Shown one piece after another: positions 47,030 to 57,199 of a stretch of DNA of 64,000 nt. Position 1 is the stretch's first letter; every line of letters starts with the position of its first letter. A model generated the notes under the pieces. It was not told the DNA's origin. It was given only the letters and a program-made list of their open reading frames with translations, and ran no database searches. Location: assembly GCA_902825875.1 (NCBI GenBank), contig CADECP010000021.1:66523-130522 (forward strand), given 5' to 3'. Source of the stretch: an uncultured Acidobacteriota bacterium (lineage in GTDB: Bacteria > Acidobacteriota > Blastocatellia > RBC074). Made by a program: the position numbers and the translations under genes.

Positions 47030-48274
47030 ATGGCAACACCACAAATGGCAACAGTTACTGGTTCGTTGATTGACCCGCGCGATGCGATTGGGTTTGTGCT
47101 CAGGCTTGGTCGAGCGTTGCATACGTACGGTTATCCGGCACACAGACTGGAAGAAGTCTTAAGTCGCGCCGCCGAACGATTGCGGCTGACAGGACAATTC
47201 TTTTCCACGCCGACTTCGATTTTTGCGTCGTTCGGCAAACAGGAAGAACAACAAACTTTTCTGATGCGCGTCACTCCAGGCGAAGTCAATCTGGGCAAGC
47301 TGGCCGAACTCGACGACGTGACAACTGGCGTGTTGCGTGGAGCCGTCAGCGCGGCGGAAGGATCAGACAGGATTGAAAGCATCCTGGCCGCTCCGGCGCG
47401 GTATGGAAATGTGCTGACGGTCGTGGCTTTTGGAATGGCTTCGGCGGCGGCATCGCGCTTTCTGGGCGGAGGGTTCAAAGAAATTGGCGTGTCGGCGTTG
47501 ATCGGCGTGACCATCGGATTGCTGTCGGTGTTTGTCGGAAAAAATCCAACCTGGGGGCGTGTGTTTGAACCGGTCGCGGCGTTCACGGCATCGGCGTTAG
47601 CCGCGGCATTGAGTTTTGCTATCGGGCCATACGCGGTTTCAAACGCCACCCTGGCCGGATTGATTATTCTGATGCCCGGATTGACGCTGACGGCGGCAAT
47701 GATCGAATTGTCGTCGCAACATTTGTCTTCGGGCACGGCGCGATTGAGCGGCGCGTTCGTCATTTTCATCGGCATGGGTTTTGGCGTGGCGGTTGGAGAT
47801 ACTGTTTCTCAAGCCGTGTTCGGCGAACCGCAAATCGCGCGCGCAATCCCGTTGCCTCCGTGGACGGAACCGATTGCGTTGGTCACCATGCCGCTGGCGT
47901 TGACCGTATTGCTAAAAGCGCATTTGCGTGATGCCGTTTGGATTGTCATTGCCGGAGCCTTGGCGGTTGGCGGAGCCAAGCTCGGCGCAAAGTTTCTTGG
48001 TCCGGAACTGGGTGTGTTTTTCGGTGCATTGGTGGTTGGCGTGGCCAGCAATGGTTATTCGCGTTTGCTGGATCACCCGGCGATCATCACCCAGGTTCCG
48101 GGCATTTTGTTGCTGGTTCCCGGCAGCGTAGGCTTTCGCGGATTGGCAGCGTTGCTCGATCGGCAAATCGTTTCCGGTGTAGATACCACCTTCAAAATGG
48201 TTTTGACGGCGATGGCCTTGGTGGCGGGAACACTGATCGCCAACATTGTCGTTCCGTCGCGCAGAGAGTTGTAG
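47030..48274 (+). CDS. ThrE-type threonine/serine exporter family protein
   Basis: 414 residues. DUF1212/ThrE N-terminal part: RALHTYGYPAHRLEEVLSRAAERL and TPTSIFASFG, then about ten membrane helices with a repeat of the ThrE (DUF3815) type, e.g. GVTIGLLSVFVGKNPTWGR and LLVPGSVGFRGLAALLDRQ. It would export threonine, serine or dipeptides. It starts four bases after rnhB, so the two share a transcript; the pairing itself gives no functional hint. Confidence 0.87.
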   Translation: MATPQMATVTGSLIDPRDAIGFVLRLGRALHTYGYPAHRLEEVLSRAAERLRLTGQFFSTPTSIFASFGKQEEQQTFLMRVTPGEVNLGKLAELDDVTTGVLRGAVSAAEGSDRIESILAAPARYGNVLTVVAFGMASAAASRFLGGGFKEIGVSALIGVTIGLLSVFVGKNPTWGRVFEPVAAFTASALAAALSFAIGPYAVSNATLAGLIILMPGLTLTAAMIELSSQHLSSGTARLSGAFVIFIGMGFGVAVGDTVSQAVFGEPQIARAIPLPPWTEPIALVTMPLALTVLLKAHLRDAVWIVIAGALAVGGAKLGAKFLGPELGVFFGALVVGVASNGYSRLLDHPAIITQVPGILLLVPGSVGFRGLAALLDRQIVSGVDTTFKMVLTAMALVAGTLIANIVVPSRREL

Positions 48275-48340
48275 GGCAAGCTGCCAGCTTGCCCCGATCT
48301 GTTTTTAAACTTAACTGAACAAGCTGGCAGCTTGTTCTAC
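48271..48340. repeat. double palindrome with GGCAAGCTGCCAGCTTGCC core
   Basis: Two 21-base palindromes, 48274-48294 (GGGCAAGCTGCCAGCTTGCC at its start) and 48317-48337 (GAACAAGCTGGCAGCTTGTT at its start), bracketed by GTAG and CTAC. The left one overlaps the last bases of the exporter gene, so it likely serves as a terminator there. The design matches dispersed REP-like elements. Confidence 0.75.
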
Positions 48341-48358
48341 TTTCAAGAGGACATCACC

Positions 48359-49363
48359 ATGGCAAACCGAATCAATCATCAATGGCGGCTGGCGGCACGG
48401 CCCGAAGGCTTAATCAAGGAAAGCGATTTCACCTGGACAGAAGAGGTCGTTCCCGAATTGCAGGACGGCCAGATACTGGTTCGCAATTTGTATTTGTCAC
48501 TCGATCCGACCATGCGCGGATGGGCTTCGCGTGACACGTATCTGCCCGCCGTGCCGATTGGCGGGGTGATGCGCGGCGGAACTATCGGCGTCGTCGAAGA
48601 ATCGCGCAACGCGAATTTCAAAGTCGGCGACCACGTGTCGGGTTTGCTCGGCTGGCAGGAATACGCCATCACCGATGGCAAAGGCGTCAACGCGCTGCCG
48701 AATTTGCCGGGAATTCCGCTGACGGCGCATTTTGGATTGTTCGGTCACATCGGCATGACGGCTTATTTCGGATTGCTGGACATCGGCCAGCCCAAGCCTG
48801 GCGAAACGCTGGTGGTTTCCGCTGCCGCCGGAGCAGTCGGTTCGCTGGTCGGCCAGATCGGTAAAATCAAAGGCTGTCGCGTCGTAGGTATTGCCGGAGC
48901 CGACGACAAATGCAAATGGTTGGTGGACGAACTCGGCTTTGATGCGGCGATCAATTACAAAACCGAAAACGTCGCGGCGGCGCTAAAGAAACATTGCCCA
49001 AACGGAATTGACATAGACTTTGAAAACGTAGGCGGCGAAATCATGGACGCCGTGCTGGCGCAGATCAATTTTCGCGCTCGCATCGCATTGTGCGGATTGA
49101 TTTCCAGTTACAACGCGACTGCACCAGTGCCGGGACCATACAACTTCGCCAACATTCTGGTGCAACGCGCTCGCGTCGAAGGGTTCATCGTCATGGATTA
49201 CGCTCCGCGCGCGATGGAGTGCATGACCGAAATGGGCAAATGGCTGATGGAAGGCAAAATCAAATACCGCATTGATGAAGTTGACGGTTTGAAACACGCT
49301 CCGCTGGCACTGAACAAACTGTTTGAAGGCACGAACATCGGCAAGCTGGTGGTGAAAATTTAG
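48359..49363 (+). CDS. NADP-dependent zinc-less alcohol dehydrogenase-like reductase (CurA type)
   Basis: 334 residues. MDR-family reductase: VEESRNANFKVGDHVSGLLGWQEYAIT, then GMTAYFGLLDIGQPKPGETLVVSAAAGAVGSLVGQIGKIKG, the AxxGxxG nucleotide-binding fold, and GIDIDFENVGGEIMDAVLAQ further on. No zinc ligands, as in leukotriene B4 dehydrogenase and curcumin reductase, which reduce enone double bonds. AGAGG lies before the ATG at 48359. It follows the double palindrome. Confidence 0.9.
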   Translation: MANRINHQWRLAARPEGLIKESDFTWTEEVVPELQDGQILVRNLYLSLDPTMRGWASRDTYLPAVPIGGVMRGGTIGVVEESRNANFKVGDHVSGLLGWQEYAITDGKGVNALPNLPGIPLTAHFGLFGHIGMTAYFGLLDIGQPKPGETLVVSAAAGAVGSLVGQIGKIKGCRVVGIAGADDKCKWLVDELGFDAAINYKTENVAAALKKHCPNGIDIDFENVGGEIMDAVLAQINFRARIALCGLISSYNATAPVPGPYNFANILVQRARVEGFIVMDYAPRAMECMTEMGKWLMEGKIKYRIDEVDGLKHAPLALNKLFEGTNIGKLVVKI

Positions 49364-49497
49364 TCGGTGCTGGCGAAATAGCGCGTGGCTCTTGCGCCGA
49401 TTTTCGATCTGGCCAAGAATAACGCGCCACCCCAGCAACCGGTCAGACAGTACGGATGACCGACACTTCAACCCCAACTCATCCAAGGAGAAAAACC

Positions 49498-49896
49498 ATG
49501 AAACGAATGTTCGCAGTGTTCTGTTTTGTTTTGGCGCTGTCGGCAGTTGCGTTTGCTCAGGCGCAACCAGCTCAGGGCGGCGAAACGATGATGAAAAAAT
49601 CGGAAAAGAAAGCTGAGAAAAAGGCAGAGAAGAAAGCTGAAAAATCCATGCCAAAAACAGACGAAGAAATTCAAAAGTGCGTCATGGATAAATTCGCCAA
49701 CTCCGAAAAACTGAAAACGCAAAGCTTCAGTTCGGCAGTCAGCAGCGGCGTAGTCACGCTGACCGGCAACGCGGCCAACGCGGGCAGCAAAGGCGCGGCA
49801 ACCGGAATCGCTAAACGTTGCGGAGCAACGAAAGTCGTAAACAACATCTCGGCTCCCGCAGTGAAGAAATCGGACAAATCAGAGAAGAAAGGTTGA
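49498..49896 (+). CDS. exported BON-domain protein with a Lys/Glu-rich linker
   Basis: 132 residues: signal peptide MFAVFCFVLALSAVAFAQ, a low-complexity linker of SEKKAEKKAEKKAEK type (about 35-50), then a BON domain (IQKCVMDKFANSEKLKTQSF, SSGVVTLTGNAANAGSKG, KRCGATKVVNNI). BON domains attach to membranes or partner proteins. Two cysteines could form a disulfide. AAGGAGAAAAACC is a strong ribosome-binding site. Followed by a clear terminator. Confidence 0.88.
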   Translation: MKRMFAVFCFVLALSAVAFAQAQPAQGGETMMKKSEKKAEKKAEKKAEKSMPKTDEEIQKCVMDKFANSEKLKTQSFSSAVSSGVVTLTGNAANAGSKGAATGIAKRCGATKVVNNISAPAVKKSDKSEKKG

Positions 49897-49924
49897 TCCG
49901 GTTTTTGTTTTCGAAATGACCTCC

Positions 49925-49959
49925 AAAGCGCCACCGTTGACTGAAAACGGCGGCGCTTT
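49925..49959 (+). terminator. rho-independent terminator after the BON gene
   Basis: AAAGCGCCACCGTT (49925-49938) pairs with AACGGCGGCGCTTT (49946-49959), one mismatch, followed by further T residues. Placed between converging genes. Confidence 0.85.
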
Positions 49960-49985
49960 TTTGAGTACAGGCGTTTTCTTCCAGA

Positions 49986-51164
49986 TCAAACCAGCGAGAA
50001 GTTTCCATCAACATCCAACTCTGACGAATCCAGCGGAACCACCTGAACATTGGCGTCGCGCACTTCATTGAGAAAGCGATTGATGACCGAACCGCGCAGC
50101 AAAATGTCCCAGCGCGAACGCGCCGATTGGCCGAAGATGACGTGCGTGACACCTTCGCGGCGTGCAAATTCGATCAGCGCGTCGGCGACGTGGGGATTTT
50201 TCAGCCGGACAAATTGCGCGCCAAGTTCTTCGGCAAAGCGCACGTTTTCCATCAATCGGTTGTAATCCTGCGGATCAATGCGTCCGGGTTCTTCGCGCGG
50301 AGATTCGACATACACCGCAAACCAGTCCGACGCCAGACGCCCGGCAATGCGCGAACCAACGCGCAGCAGTTTTTTGGCGTTGCCGCGCGACGTGATGCAG
50401 ACCATGACCTTTTCGGGAATGACGGCCTGTTCCAAACCTTCACGTTCGCGGTAATCGTGCGCCTTGGCGGCCTGGTCTTCGGCAACCTGCCGCAGCGAAA
50501 GTTCGCGCAAGGCGGAAAGATTGCCTTTGCGGAAAAAGTTGTTGAGCGATTGTTCGATCTTTTCGACGCCGTAAATTTTTCCTTGCCGCAATCGCGTCCG
50601 CAGCGTGTCCACCGAAACATCCACGTTGATGACTTCGTCGGCGCGTTGCAGGAAACAGTCAGGAATCGTTTCGCGCACACGCACGCCGGTTGTTCGCGCC
50701 ACTGCGTCGTTCAAGGATTCGATGTGCTGGACGTTGACGGCGGTGATGACTGAAATGCCCGCGGCGAGCAAATCCAGCACGTCTTCATAACGTTTGCGAT
50801 TTTTCGAGCCGGGCACATTCGTGTGCGCCAGTTCGTCCACGATGACGACCGCCGGTTTGCGCGCTATGACGGTTTCAACGTCCATCTCTTCCAGCGTGAT
50901 GCCGCGATATTCGATCCGGCGCAACGGCATAATTTCCAAATCGCCAATCATCGCTTCGGTGTCAGCCCGTCCATGAGTTTCGATGGCGGCGACAATCACA
51001 TTCACGCCTTGTTTTTTGAGCAGGTGCGCCTCTTCCAGCATCTGAAAGGTTTTCCCAACGCCCGCAGCCGCGCCGATGTACACGCGCAGCCGCGCCTGAT
51101 TGGCTTCGTCGAGCCGGGCAAGAATGACTTCAGCAGAAATCCGTTTGTCGCCGTTGTCTGTCAT
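49986..51164 (-). CDS. kdpD: kinase-less KdpD: KdpD sensor domain plus Usp domain
   Basis: 392 residues, which is only the N-terminal cytosolic part of a normal KdpD of about 900. KdpD domain about 1-215 with Walker A GAAAGVGKTFQ and Walker B AVVIVDELAHTN; Usp domain about 245-375 with VTHVIFGQSARSRWDILLRG. The DUF4118 membrane helices and the histidine kinase are encoded separately at 58345-59526. Truncated KdpD proteins are known from some cyanobacteria and Firmicutes. It starts seven bases after kdpC and should sense K+ or second messengers and modulate the split kinase. Confidence 0.9.
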   Translation of the reverse strand: MTDNGDKRISAEVILARLDEANQARLRVYIGAAAGVGKTFQMLEEAHLLKKQGVNVIVAAIETHGRADTEAMIGDLEIMPLRRIEYRGITLEEMDVETVIARKPAVVIVDELAHTNVPGSKNRKRYEDVLDLLAAGISVITAVNVQHIESLNDAVARTTGVRVRETIPDCFLQRADEVINVDVSVDTLRTRLRQGKIYGVEKIEQSLNNFFRKGNLSALRELSLRQVAEDQAAKAHDYREREGLEQAVIPEKVMVCITSRGNAKKLLRVGSRIAGRLASDWFAVYVESPREEPGRIDPQDYNRLMENVRFAEELGAQFVRLKNPHVADALIEFARREGVTHVIFGQSARSRWDILLRGSVINRFLNEVRDANVQVVPLDSSELDVDGNFSLV

Positions 51165-51171
51165 TGCTCAA

Positions 51172-51750
51172 TCACTTCCTCAGGGGTTTGATTTCATCCA
51201 GTTTCAGGTTCAGCAGCAACACGTTGACGCGCGGTTCGCCCAGTAAGCCGAACTCGCGGCCTTCGGTGAACTCCGCGACGATGCGGCGCATTTGGTTTTC
51301 GTTCATTCCGCGTTCGCGCGCCACGCGCGGAACCTGGAATTCCGCTCCGGCAGGCGAAATATGCGGATCAAGTCCCGACGCCGAAGTCGTCACCAGATCA
51401 ATTGGAACGGGCTTGCCTGGATTTTCAGCTTGCAGCTTTTCGGCATCGGCGCGGACGCGATCAATCAGTTTTTGACTGGTTGGCCCCAGATTGGAACCAG
51501 ACGAAGCGCCCGCGTCATAGCCGATTGCGCCCGCCGCCGAAGGCCGCGAACGAAAATAGCCCGGCGAAGAAAACGGCTGGCCGATCAACCGCGAGCCGAT
51601 GATCTGGCCATTGCGCTCAATCAATTGCCCGTTGGCTTTGTCCTTGAACATGATTTGAGCCAAGCCGGTAACGACCAATGGATAAACCAAGCCCAAAATC
51701 AGCGTTGTCACAATTGTCATCAACACCGCTGTAATCAGATTTTTTACCAC
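51172..51750 (-). CDS. kdpC: potassium-transporting ATPase subunit C
   Basis: 192 residues. KdpC has one N-terminal membrane helix (AVLMTIVTTLILGLVYPLVV) and a periplasmic or outer domain with RPSAAGAIGYDAGASSGSNLGPTSQKL and the DLVTTSASGLDPHISPAGAEFQVPRVA block, all typical. It stabilises ATP binding in the KdpFABC complex. It lies 14 bases after kdpB. Confidence 0.96.
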   Translation of the reverse strand: MVKNLITAVLMTIVTTLILGLVYPLVVTGLAQIMFKDKANGQLIERNGQIIGSRLIGQPFSSPGYFRSRPSAAGAIGYDAGASSGSNLGPTSQKLIDRVRADAEKLQAENPGKPVPIDLVTTSASGLDPHISPAGAEFQVPRVARERGMNENQMRRIVAEFTEGREFGLLGEPRVNVLLLNLKLDEIKPLRK

Positions 51751-51764
51751 TTGATTTGCCTCCT

Positions 51765-53804
51765 TTACGCAAGCCCAAGCGCCACGACCGCCACGTCAAT
51801 CAGCTTGATGCCGATGAAGGGAACGACAATTCCGCCCAATCCGTAAATCAACAGATTGCGCCGCAGCAACGCCGCCGCGCTCAAGCTTCGATACTTCACG
51901 CCTTTCAGCGCCAGCGGGATCAATACGACGATAATCAAAGCGTTGAAAATCACTGCCGATAAAATTGCCGATTGCGGTGTTGCCAGCTTCATCACGTTCA
52001 GCTCGTTCATGACAGGAAACGCCACCGAAAACATGGCCGGAATGATGGCGAAGTATTTGGCCACGTCGTTGGCGATGGAAAACGTGGTCAGCGCGCCGCG
52101 CGTCATCAACAATTGTTTGCCGATTTCGACCACTTCGATCAGCTTGGTCGGATTGGAATCAAGGTCAACCATGTTGCCGGCTTCTTTGGCGGCTTGTGTC
52201 CCACTGTTCATTGCTACGCCTACATCAGCTTGCGCCAACGCCGGAGCGTCGTTCGTGCCGTCGCCGGTCATTGCCACCAGCTTGCCTTCGGCCTGCTCAC
52301 GTTTGATCAATGCCATTTTGTCTTCGGGTGTGGCTTCGGCCAGGAAATCATCCACTCCTGCTTCGCGTGCGATGGTTGCGGCGGTCAGCGGATTATCGCC
52401 CGTAATCATGACCGTCTTGATGCCCATTGCGCGCAGTTGGTCAAAACGTTCTTTCATTCCGCCTTTGACGATGTCTTTCAGGTAAATGACGCCGAGCGGG
52501 CGTTTGTTGTCGGCAACAACCAACGGCGTGCCGCCCGCGCGCGAAATGCGTTCGACGGTTTCACGCAATTCACGCGGAGCTTGCGCGCCGTTGCCGTTGA
52601 CGTAACGCTCAATCGCGTCCACCGCGCCTTTGCGAATTTCCCGCCCGTCATAATTCACGCCGGACATTCGTGTTTGCGCAGTAAACGGAATGAAGTGCGC
52701 TTCGTGGGGCGTAAGCTCGCGGCCACGAAGTTTGTACTTCTCTTTGGCCAGCACGATGATCGAACGACCTTCCGGCGTTTCATCCGCCAGTGAAGAAAGC
52801 TGCGCCGCGTCTGCCAGTTCCGTTTCACTGACGCCGGACAGCGGAATGAATTCCGTCGCCTGCCGATTGCCGAGCGTGATTGTGCCGGTTTTGTCCAGCA
52901 GCAAAGTATTCACGTCGCCCGCCGCTTCCACTGCGCGCCCGCTCATTGCCAGCACGTTGTGCTGAATCAGACGATCCATTCCGGCAATGCCTATGGCCGA
53001 AAGCAATCCGCCAATTGTTGTTGGAATCAGGCAAACCAGCAGCGACACCAGCACAAAAACCGTTTGCGGCGCGCTGGAATAAATAGCGAACGGTTGCAAC
53101 GTCACAACCGCCAGCAAAAAGACTATGGTCAGCCCGGCCAGCAAAATGTTCAGCGCGATTTCGTTCGGCGTTTTTTGTCGTTCCGCGCCTTCGACCAGCG
53201 AAATCATTCGATCAAGAAACGTCTCGCCCGGATTTGACGAAATGCGGATTTTGATTTGATCCGACAGCACGCGCGTGCCGCCTGTCACCGCCGAACGGTC
53301 GCCGCCCGCTTCGCGTATGACCGGCGCGCTTTCGCCAGTGATGGCCGATTCATCCACTGAAGCCACGCCTTCGATCACTTCGCCGTCGCCGGGAATGAAT
53401 TCGCCCGCCGAGACAATCACTATGTCGTCTTTGCGGAGCTGCGGCGCGGCGATGATTTCAACCTTGCCGTTCGGCAACAACCGATTGGCAGTCGTTTCGG
53501 TTTTGGCTTTTCGCAACGTATCAGCTTGAGCCTTGCCGCGCCCTTCGGCCATTGCTTCGGCGAAGTTGGCAAACAACACCGTGAACCATAACCACAAAGT
53601 GATTTGCAGCGAGAAACCGATGCCAGGCGCACTCGCCGCCAGATCACGAATCAACAAAATAGAAGTGATGACGCTGCCGACTTCGACCACGAACATGACG
53701 GGATTTTTCATCATCGCCGTCGGATTCAGCTTGCGCAGCGAATCCAGCAGGGCGCGAGTGATGATTTTGGAATCCCAAATGGAAATGGATTTTTCTTTCG
53801 ACAT
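51765..53804 (-). CDS. kdpB: potassium-transporting ATPase subunit B, P-type
   Basis: 679 residues. Catalytic P-type ATPase: [15 protein letters not shown] has the phosphorylated Asp, [21 protein letters not shown] the hinge, and [15 protein letters not shown] the actuator TGES motif. KdpB energises K+ transport through KdpA. The length and all motifs are normal. It follows kdpA by 11 bases. Confidence 0.98.
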   Translation of the reverse strand: MSKEKSISIWDSKIITRALLDSLRKLNPTAMMKNPVMFVVEVGSVITSILLIRDLAASAPGIGFSLQITLWLWFTVLFANFAEAMAEGRGKAQADTLRKAKTETTANRLLPNGKVEIIAAPQLRKDDIVIVSAGEFIPGDGEVIEGVASVDESAITGESAPVIREAGGDRSAVTGGTRVLSDQIKIRISSNPGETFLDRMISLVEGAERQKTPNEIALNILLAGLTIVFLLAVVTLQPFAIYSSAPQTVFVLVSLLVCLIPTTIGGLLSAIGIAGMDRLIQHNVLAMSGRAVEAAGDVNTLLLDKTGTITLGNRQATEFIPLSGVSETELADAAQLSSLADETPEGRSIIVLAKEKYKLRGRELTPHEAHFIPFTAQTRMSGVNYDGREIRKGAVDAIERYVNGNGAQAPRELRETVERISRAGGTPLVVADNKRPLGVIYLKDIVKGGMKERFDQLRAMGIKTVMITGDNPLTAATIAREAGVDDFLAEATPEDKMALIKREQAEGKLVAMTGDGTNDAPALAQADVGVAMNSGTQAAKEAGNMVDLDSNPTKLIEVVEIGKQLLMTRGALTTFSIANDVAKYFAIIPAMFSVAFPVMNELNVMKLATPQSAILSAVIFNALIIVVLIPLALKGVKYRSLSAAALLRRNLLIYGLGGIVVPFIGIKLIDVAVVALGLA

Positions 53805-53815
53805 AAGTCTTCTCG

Positions 53816-55552
53816 TTAAAACGTCTGTCCCGCCTGCATCAGCAAATGTTCGACAATCGGTCCCAGACTCAGCACAGGAAAAAAGGTCAGCGCACCGACA
53901 ATCACGATCACGCTGACCAGCAAGGTCGCAAACAGCGGAGTCGTCACAGGGAACGTGCCCAGACTCGGCGGTACGGCTTTTTTGCTGCCCAGATTTCCGG
54001 CCAGCGCCAGCATCGGAATAATCATAAAGAACCGTCCGAGCAGCATCGCCGCGCCGATGGCGGAGTTGTACCAGTTTGTGTTCGCCGAAATTCCCGCAAA
54101 GGCTGAGCCGTTGTTGCCCGTGCCCGACGTGAAGGCGTAAAGCATTTCCGACAGACCGTGCGGTCCGCTGTTGTTCAATTGCGAGGTTCCAAACGCAGGC
54201 GAAACAGACGAAATCGCCGTGAAGATCAAAATCGTCATCGGAAAAATCAGCACGGTCAGCATGGCCATTTTCACGTCGTAAGCTTCAATCTTTTTGCCCA
54301 GATATTCCGGCGTCCGCCCAACCATCAGCCCGGCAATGAACACCGCCAGCACGACGTAAATCAGCACCCCGTACATTCCTGCGCCGACGCCGCCGAAAAC
54401 CACTTCGCCAAGCATGATGTTGGCCAGCGGAACCAATCCGCCGAGCGGCGTGAACGAATCGTGCATCGAATTGACCGCGCCGCACGAAGCATCCGTCGTC
54501 GCCGTGGCAAAGAGCGCCGAATTGGCAATGCCGAAACGGACTTCCTTGCCTTCCATGTTGCCGCCCGATTGCAACGCCGACGCGGCTTGATCCGTTCCGG
54601 CAAGCATTGGATTGCCGCGCGCTTCAGCCCAATAAGCCACGCTCACGCCGACGAAAAACAGCAACGCCATTGCGCCAAACACTGCCCAACCGTGTTTGGG
54701 CGAACCGGTCATTTGTCCCAGCGTGTAAGTCAGCCCGGCGGAAATGGCGAAGATTGCGAACATTTCCAGCAGGTTCGACAACGGCGTGGGATTTTCAAAA
54801 GGATGCGCCGAATTGGCGTTGAAAAATCCGCCGCCGTTCGTGCCCCACATCTTGATGGCTTCCTGCGAAGCGACGGGACCTTGCGCAATGGTTTGGGTTT
54901 TCACTTCGCCTTGCGGATCGAGCAACGTTACCGCGTCGTAAGGTTTCAGGTTTTGCACCACACCTTGCGACACCAACGCCAGTGCGCCAACCAGGCAAAA
55001 CGGCAACAGCACCCACAACGTGGCGCGCGTCATATCCACCCAGAAATTGCCCAACGTATCTTTCTTGCGCTGCGCGATGCCGCGAATGAAAGCGATGGCC
55101 AGCGCAATGCCGCCCGCCGCCGAAACGAAGTTCTGTACAGTTAGCCCTGCCATCTGCGTCAGGTAACTCATCGTCGTTTCCGGCAGGTAGCTTTGCCAGT
55201 TGGTGTTGGTGGTGAACGAAGCCGCGGTGTTGAACGCCGAGCTTGGTTCGATGTTGGCCAGGTTTTGCGGATTGAACGGCAGCCATGCCTGCAAACGTTG
55301 CAGCAGGTAAAGCGCAACCATTGAAACCGCGCTGAACGACAGCATCGCCGCGCCGTATTCCGTCCAACGCATTTCTCGCGTTTCATCCACGCCGGTCAGC
55401 CGATAAATCAACCGTTCGATCGGGCGCAGCAGCGGATCAAGAAACGTCCGTTCGCGGTTGAAAACGCGCGCCATAAACACGCCCAGCGGTTTGGTAACGG
55501 CCAGCACCAGCGCGAAGAACAACAGAATTTGCAGCCAACCATTGAGAGTCAT
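53816..55552 (-). CDS. kdpA: potassium-transporting ATPase subunit A
   Basis: 578 residues, about ten membrane helices. Channel-like subunit with four selectivity-filter regions: [32 protein letters not shown], the [16 protein letters not shown] block and [21 protein letters not shown]. All are intact, so high-affinity K+ uptake is expected. It follows kdpF by 14 bases. Confidence 0.98.
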   Translation of the reverse strand: MTLNGWLQILLFFALVLAVTKPLGVFMARVFNRERTFLDPLLRPIERLIYRLTGVDETREMRWTEYGAAMLSFSAVSMVALYLLQRLQAWLPFNPQNLANIEPSSAFNTAASFTTNTNWQSYLPETTMSYLTQMAGLTVQNFVSAAGGIALAIAFIRGIAQRKKDTLGNFWVDMTRATLWVLLPFCLVGALALVSQGVVQNLKPYDAVTLLDPQGEVKTQTIAQGPVASQEAIKMWGTNGGGFFNANSAHPFENPTPLSNLLEMFAIFAISAGLTYTLGQMTGSPKHGWAVFGAMALLFFVGVSVAYWAEARGNPMLAGTDQAASALQSGGNMEGKEVRFGIANSALFATATTDASCGAVNSMHDSFTPLGGLVPLANIMLGEVVFGGVGAGMYGVLIYVVLAVFIAGLMVGRTPEYLGKKIEAYDVKMAMLTVLIFPMTILIFTAISSVSPAFGTSQLNNSGPHGLSEMLYAFTSGTGNNGSAFAGISANTNWYNSAIGAAMLLGRFFMIIPMLALAGNLGSKKAVPPSLGTFPVTTPLFATLLVSVIVIVGALTFFPVLSLGPIVEHLLMQAGQTF

Positions 55553-55566
55553 AAAGATTTTTCCGA

Positions 55567-55656
55567 TCAGAATTTCTCCGGTCGCAGCAGCGCGTAGGTC
55601 AGGTAAACCAGCAACAGCGCCGCAGCGACGAGCGATAAAACAGATTCCCAGTTCAT
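55567..55656 (-). CDS. kdpF: KdpF small subunit
   Basis: 29 residues, a single membrane helix flanked by MNWESV and LLRPEKF: SLVAAALLLVYLTYALLRPE. The YLxYALLRPEKF ending is the KdpF signature. KdpF stabilises the KdpABC complex in the lipid bilayer. Position immediately before kdpA supports the call. Confidence 0.92.
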   Translation of the reverse strand: MNWESVLSLVAAALLLVYLTYALLRPEKF

Positions 55657-55666
55657 AAGTTTTTCT

Positions 55667-55753
55667 CTATTGCAGCTTCTCGCAGCCGCGCACGTATGCC
55701 AGCGAAAGTAGAAAGAACGCCGCCGTGGCGGTGATAAAAATCAGATCGAGCAT
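55667..55753 (-). CDS. 28-residue membrane peptide upstream of kdpF
   Basis: MLDLIFITATAAFFLLSLAY followed by VRGCEKLQ: one membrane helix with a charged C-terminus. GAAGGAGAAAC gives a strong ribosome-binding site, which is good evidence that it is translated. Similar short peptides of the form MLDLIF...YVRGCE occur before kdpF in other kdp operons as I recall the family; function unknown, possibly a further assembly peptide of the pump. It ends ten bases before kdpF. Confidence 0.75.
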   Translation of the reverse strand: MLDLIFITATAAFFLLSLAYVRGCEKLQ

Positions 55754-55768
55754 GTTTCTCCTTCGTGT

Positions 55769-57148
55769 TTACCAAGTGCCTTGTTTGCGCCCGAACCACC
55801 ACACCAGGCCGAGCGTCGCCGTGTTCTGTTCCTGTTTCAGCAAGCCGGGTCGTTCGGTCAGAAAAAACGGCTGGTTGGAATAATCGCGCCGGTATTCGCC
55901 GCGCATCAGAAAACCTTCGGCCAGTTTGTACTCCGCCGTCAGCGTGTGTTCTTTCAGCGCCTGCGTTGTGCCGCTGAACAGCCCGCCGCGATCCGACAGA
56001 TATTCAAAGCGCCCCGCCACGGCGAATTTCGACGTGAATTGATACCGCGCATAAGCCGCGCCGCCCGTCACGCGCGCGGGCGCGGTAGTTTCCTGCACGC
56101 GGTTGATGACGTAATCGCCTTCCAGCGCCAGCGTCAGTTTGTCTGTGACGTTGAACGTGGCGTAAGCGTCCAGCACGTGAAAGCGACCTTCCGGCACAGG
56201 GCGAATCACGTCAGTCGAAAGTCCGGGCTGTGTCGGCAATGAAGCGAAGCCGGGATTGAGCGCCGGATTGCGGTCGCGTTGCTCTTTGCCCGCGTAATAG
56301 TTCGTTTGCAGCGTCACGCGCTTGGCGGGTTTGATGGTCAGCAGCACGGCTTGCGATTTGAAGCCATTGAAATCTTCGGATTGGTTTGCGCCGTTCACCA
56401 GCCAATGCGTGACGGTCAGCTTGTCGTTGACGTTGTAGCTGCTGCGAAAGCCGAAGTGATAAAAGGGCAGAAAGTTGAACCAGTACGCCCGCGAGTAATT
56501 GAAGTTGTCTTTCGTGAAGTTGGTTTCGTAACCGAGCGCGCCTGCGAACTTGCCGAAATCCACCGTCAAGCCTTTGCCAATCGGCGCAACATAAGTTCCA
56601 TACGCTTGCCAAACGTTGCGATACACCTGCGGACGCGGTTCATTGGCAGCGTTGCCTTGCACGGTTTCAGTTGCCTGACCGTGTTGCAAATCCACGCGCG
56701 CGCCGAAACGGCGGCCTGCTTCCACATCCGGCGCACGTTCGATGACCAACGTTGCCTGGTTCAAACTGAAACTGTTGCTGGTCACGTCATACGCTCGCAG
56801 CAAATTGATACCGCCAACCGGGCGGTTGAAGTTGTAGCCGTAATAGCCATCCACCATCAGGTTGAAAGTCGTGTGGCGCCAGAAATCCAGCACATTGCGA
56901 TCATCTATGGCCGGTGTTGCCGCGGACGCAGACGCCGTTGGTGCAATCGTCTGCGCCGTCTTCTTTTCGGCTTCAAGCGTGTTGATGCGTGCCTCCATTT
57001 GTTCAAGCTGTTGTCGCATCTGTCGCATCGTTTCGCGTAACTGTTCCAGTTCCGTTTGTGGTTTGCTGACAGTCGTTGTTTGCGCTGCGGCCAGCGAACT
57101 GCTCGCCAGAAGCAAAATCATCAGCAGTACAATTCGTTGCATAGACAT
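55769..57148 (-). CDS. outer-membrane beta-barrel porin-like protein within the kdp locus
   Basis: 459 residues: signal peptide RIVLLMILLLASSSLAAAQ, a coiled coil of about 40 residues (ELEQLRETMRQMRQQLEQME and on), then repeated amphipathic strands ending TATLGLVWWFGRKQGTW, a C-terminal aromatic as in outer-membrane barrels. The TTFNLMVDGYYGYNFNRP block is typical of the BBP2/porin-like superfamily. It lies 15 bases before the 28-residue peptide gene in the kdp direction, so it is probably a K+-limitation porin. Confidence 0.83.
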   Translation of the reverse strand: MSMQRIVLLMILLLASSSLAAAQTTTVSKPQTELEQLRETMRQMRQQLEQMEARINTLEAEKKTAQTIAPTASASAATPAIDDRNVLDFWRHTTFNLMVDGYYGYNFNRPVGGINLLRAYDVTSNSFSLNQATLVIERAPDVEAGRRFGARVDLQHGQATETVQGNAANEPRPQVYRNVWQAYGTYVAPIGKGLTVDFGKFAGALGYETNFTKDNFNYSRAYWFNFLPFYHFGFRSSYNVNDKLTVTHWLVNGANQSEDFNGFKSQAVLLTIKPAKRVTLQTNYYAGKEQRDRNPALNPGFASLPTQPGLSTDVIRPVPEGRFHVLDAYATFNVTDKLTLALEGDYVINRVQETTAPARVTGGAAYARYQFTSKFAVAGRFEYLSDRGGLFSGTTQALKEHTLTAEYKLAEGFLMRGEYRRDYSNQPFFLTERPGLLKQEQNTATLGLVWWFGRKQGTW

Positions 57149-57199
57149 CGTGATTGCTCCCGCGCCAATCGCCCAGGAACGTTTCGGCGATTGCGTGTT

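Noticed and set aside
54158..55144. 328-codon plus-strand frame inside kdpA
   Set aside because: Lies opposite an intact KdpA; the arginine/glutamine/histidine-rich translation is typical of a shadow frame.
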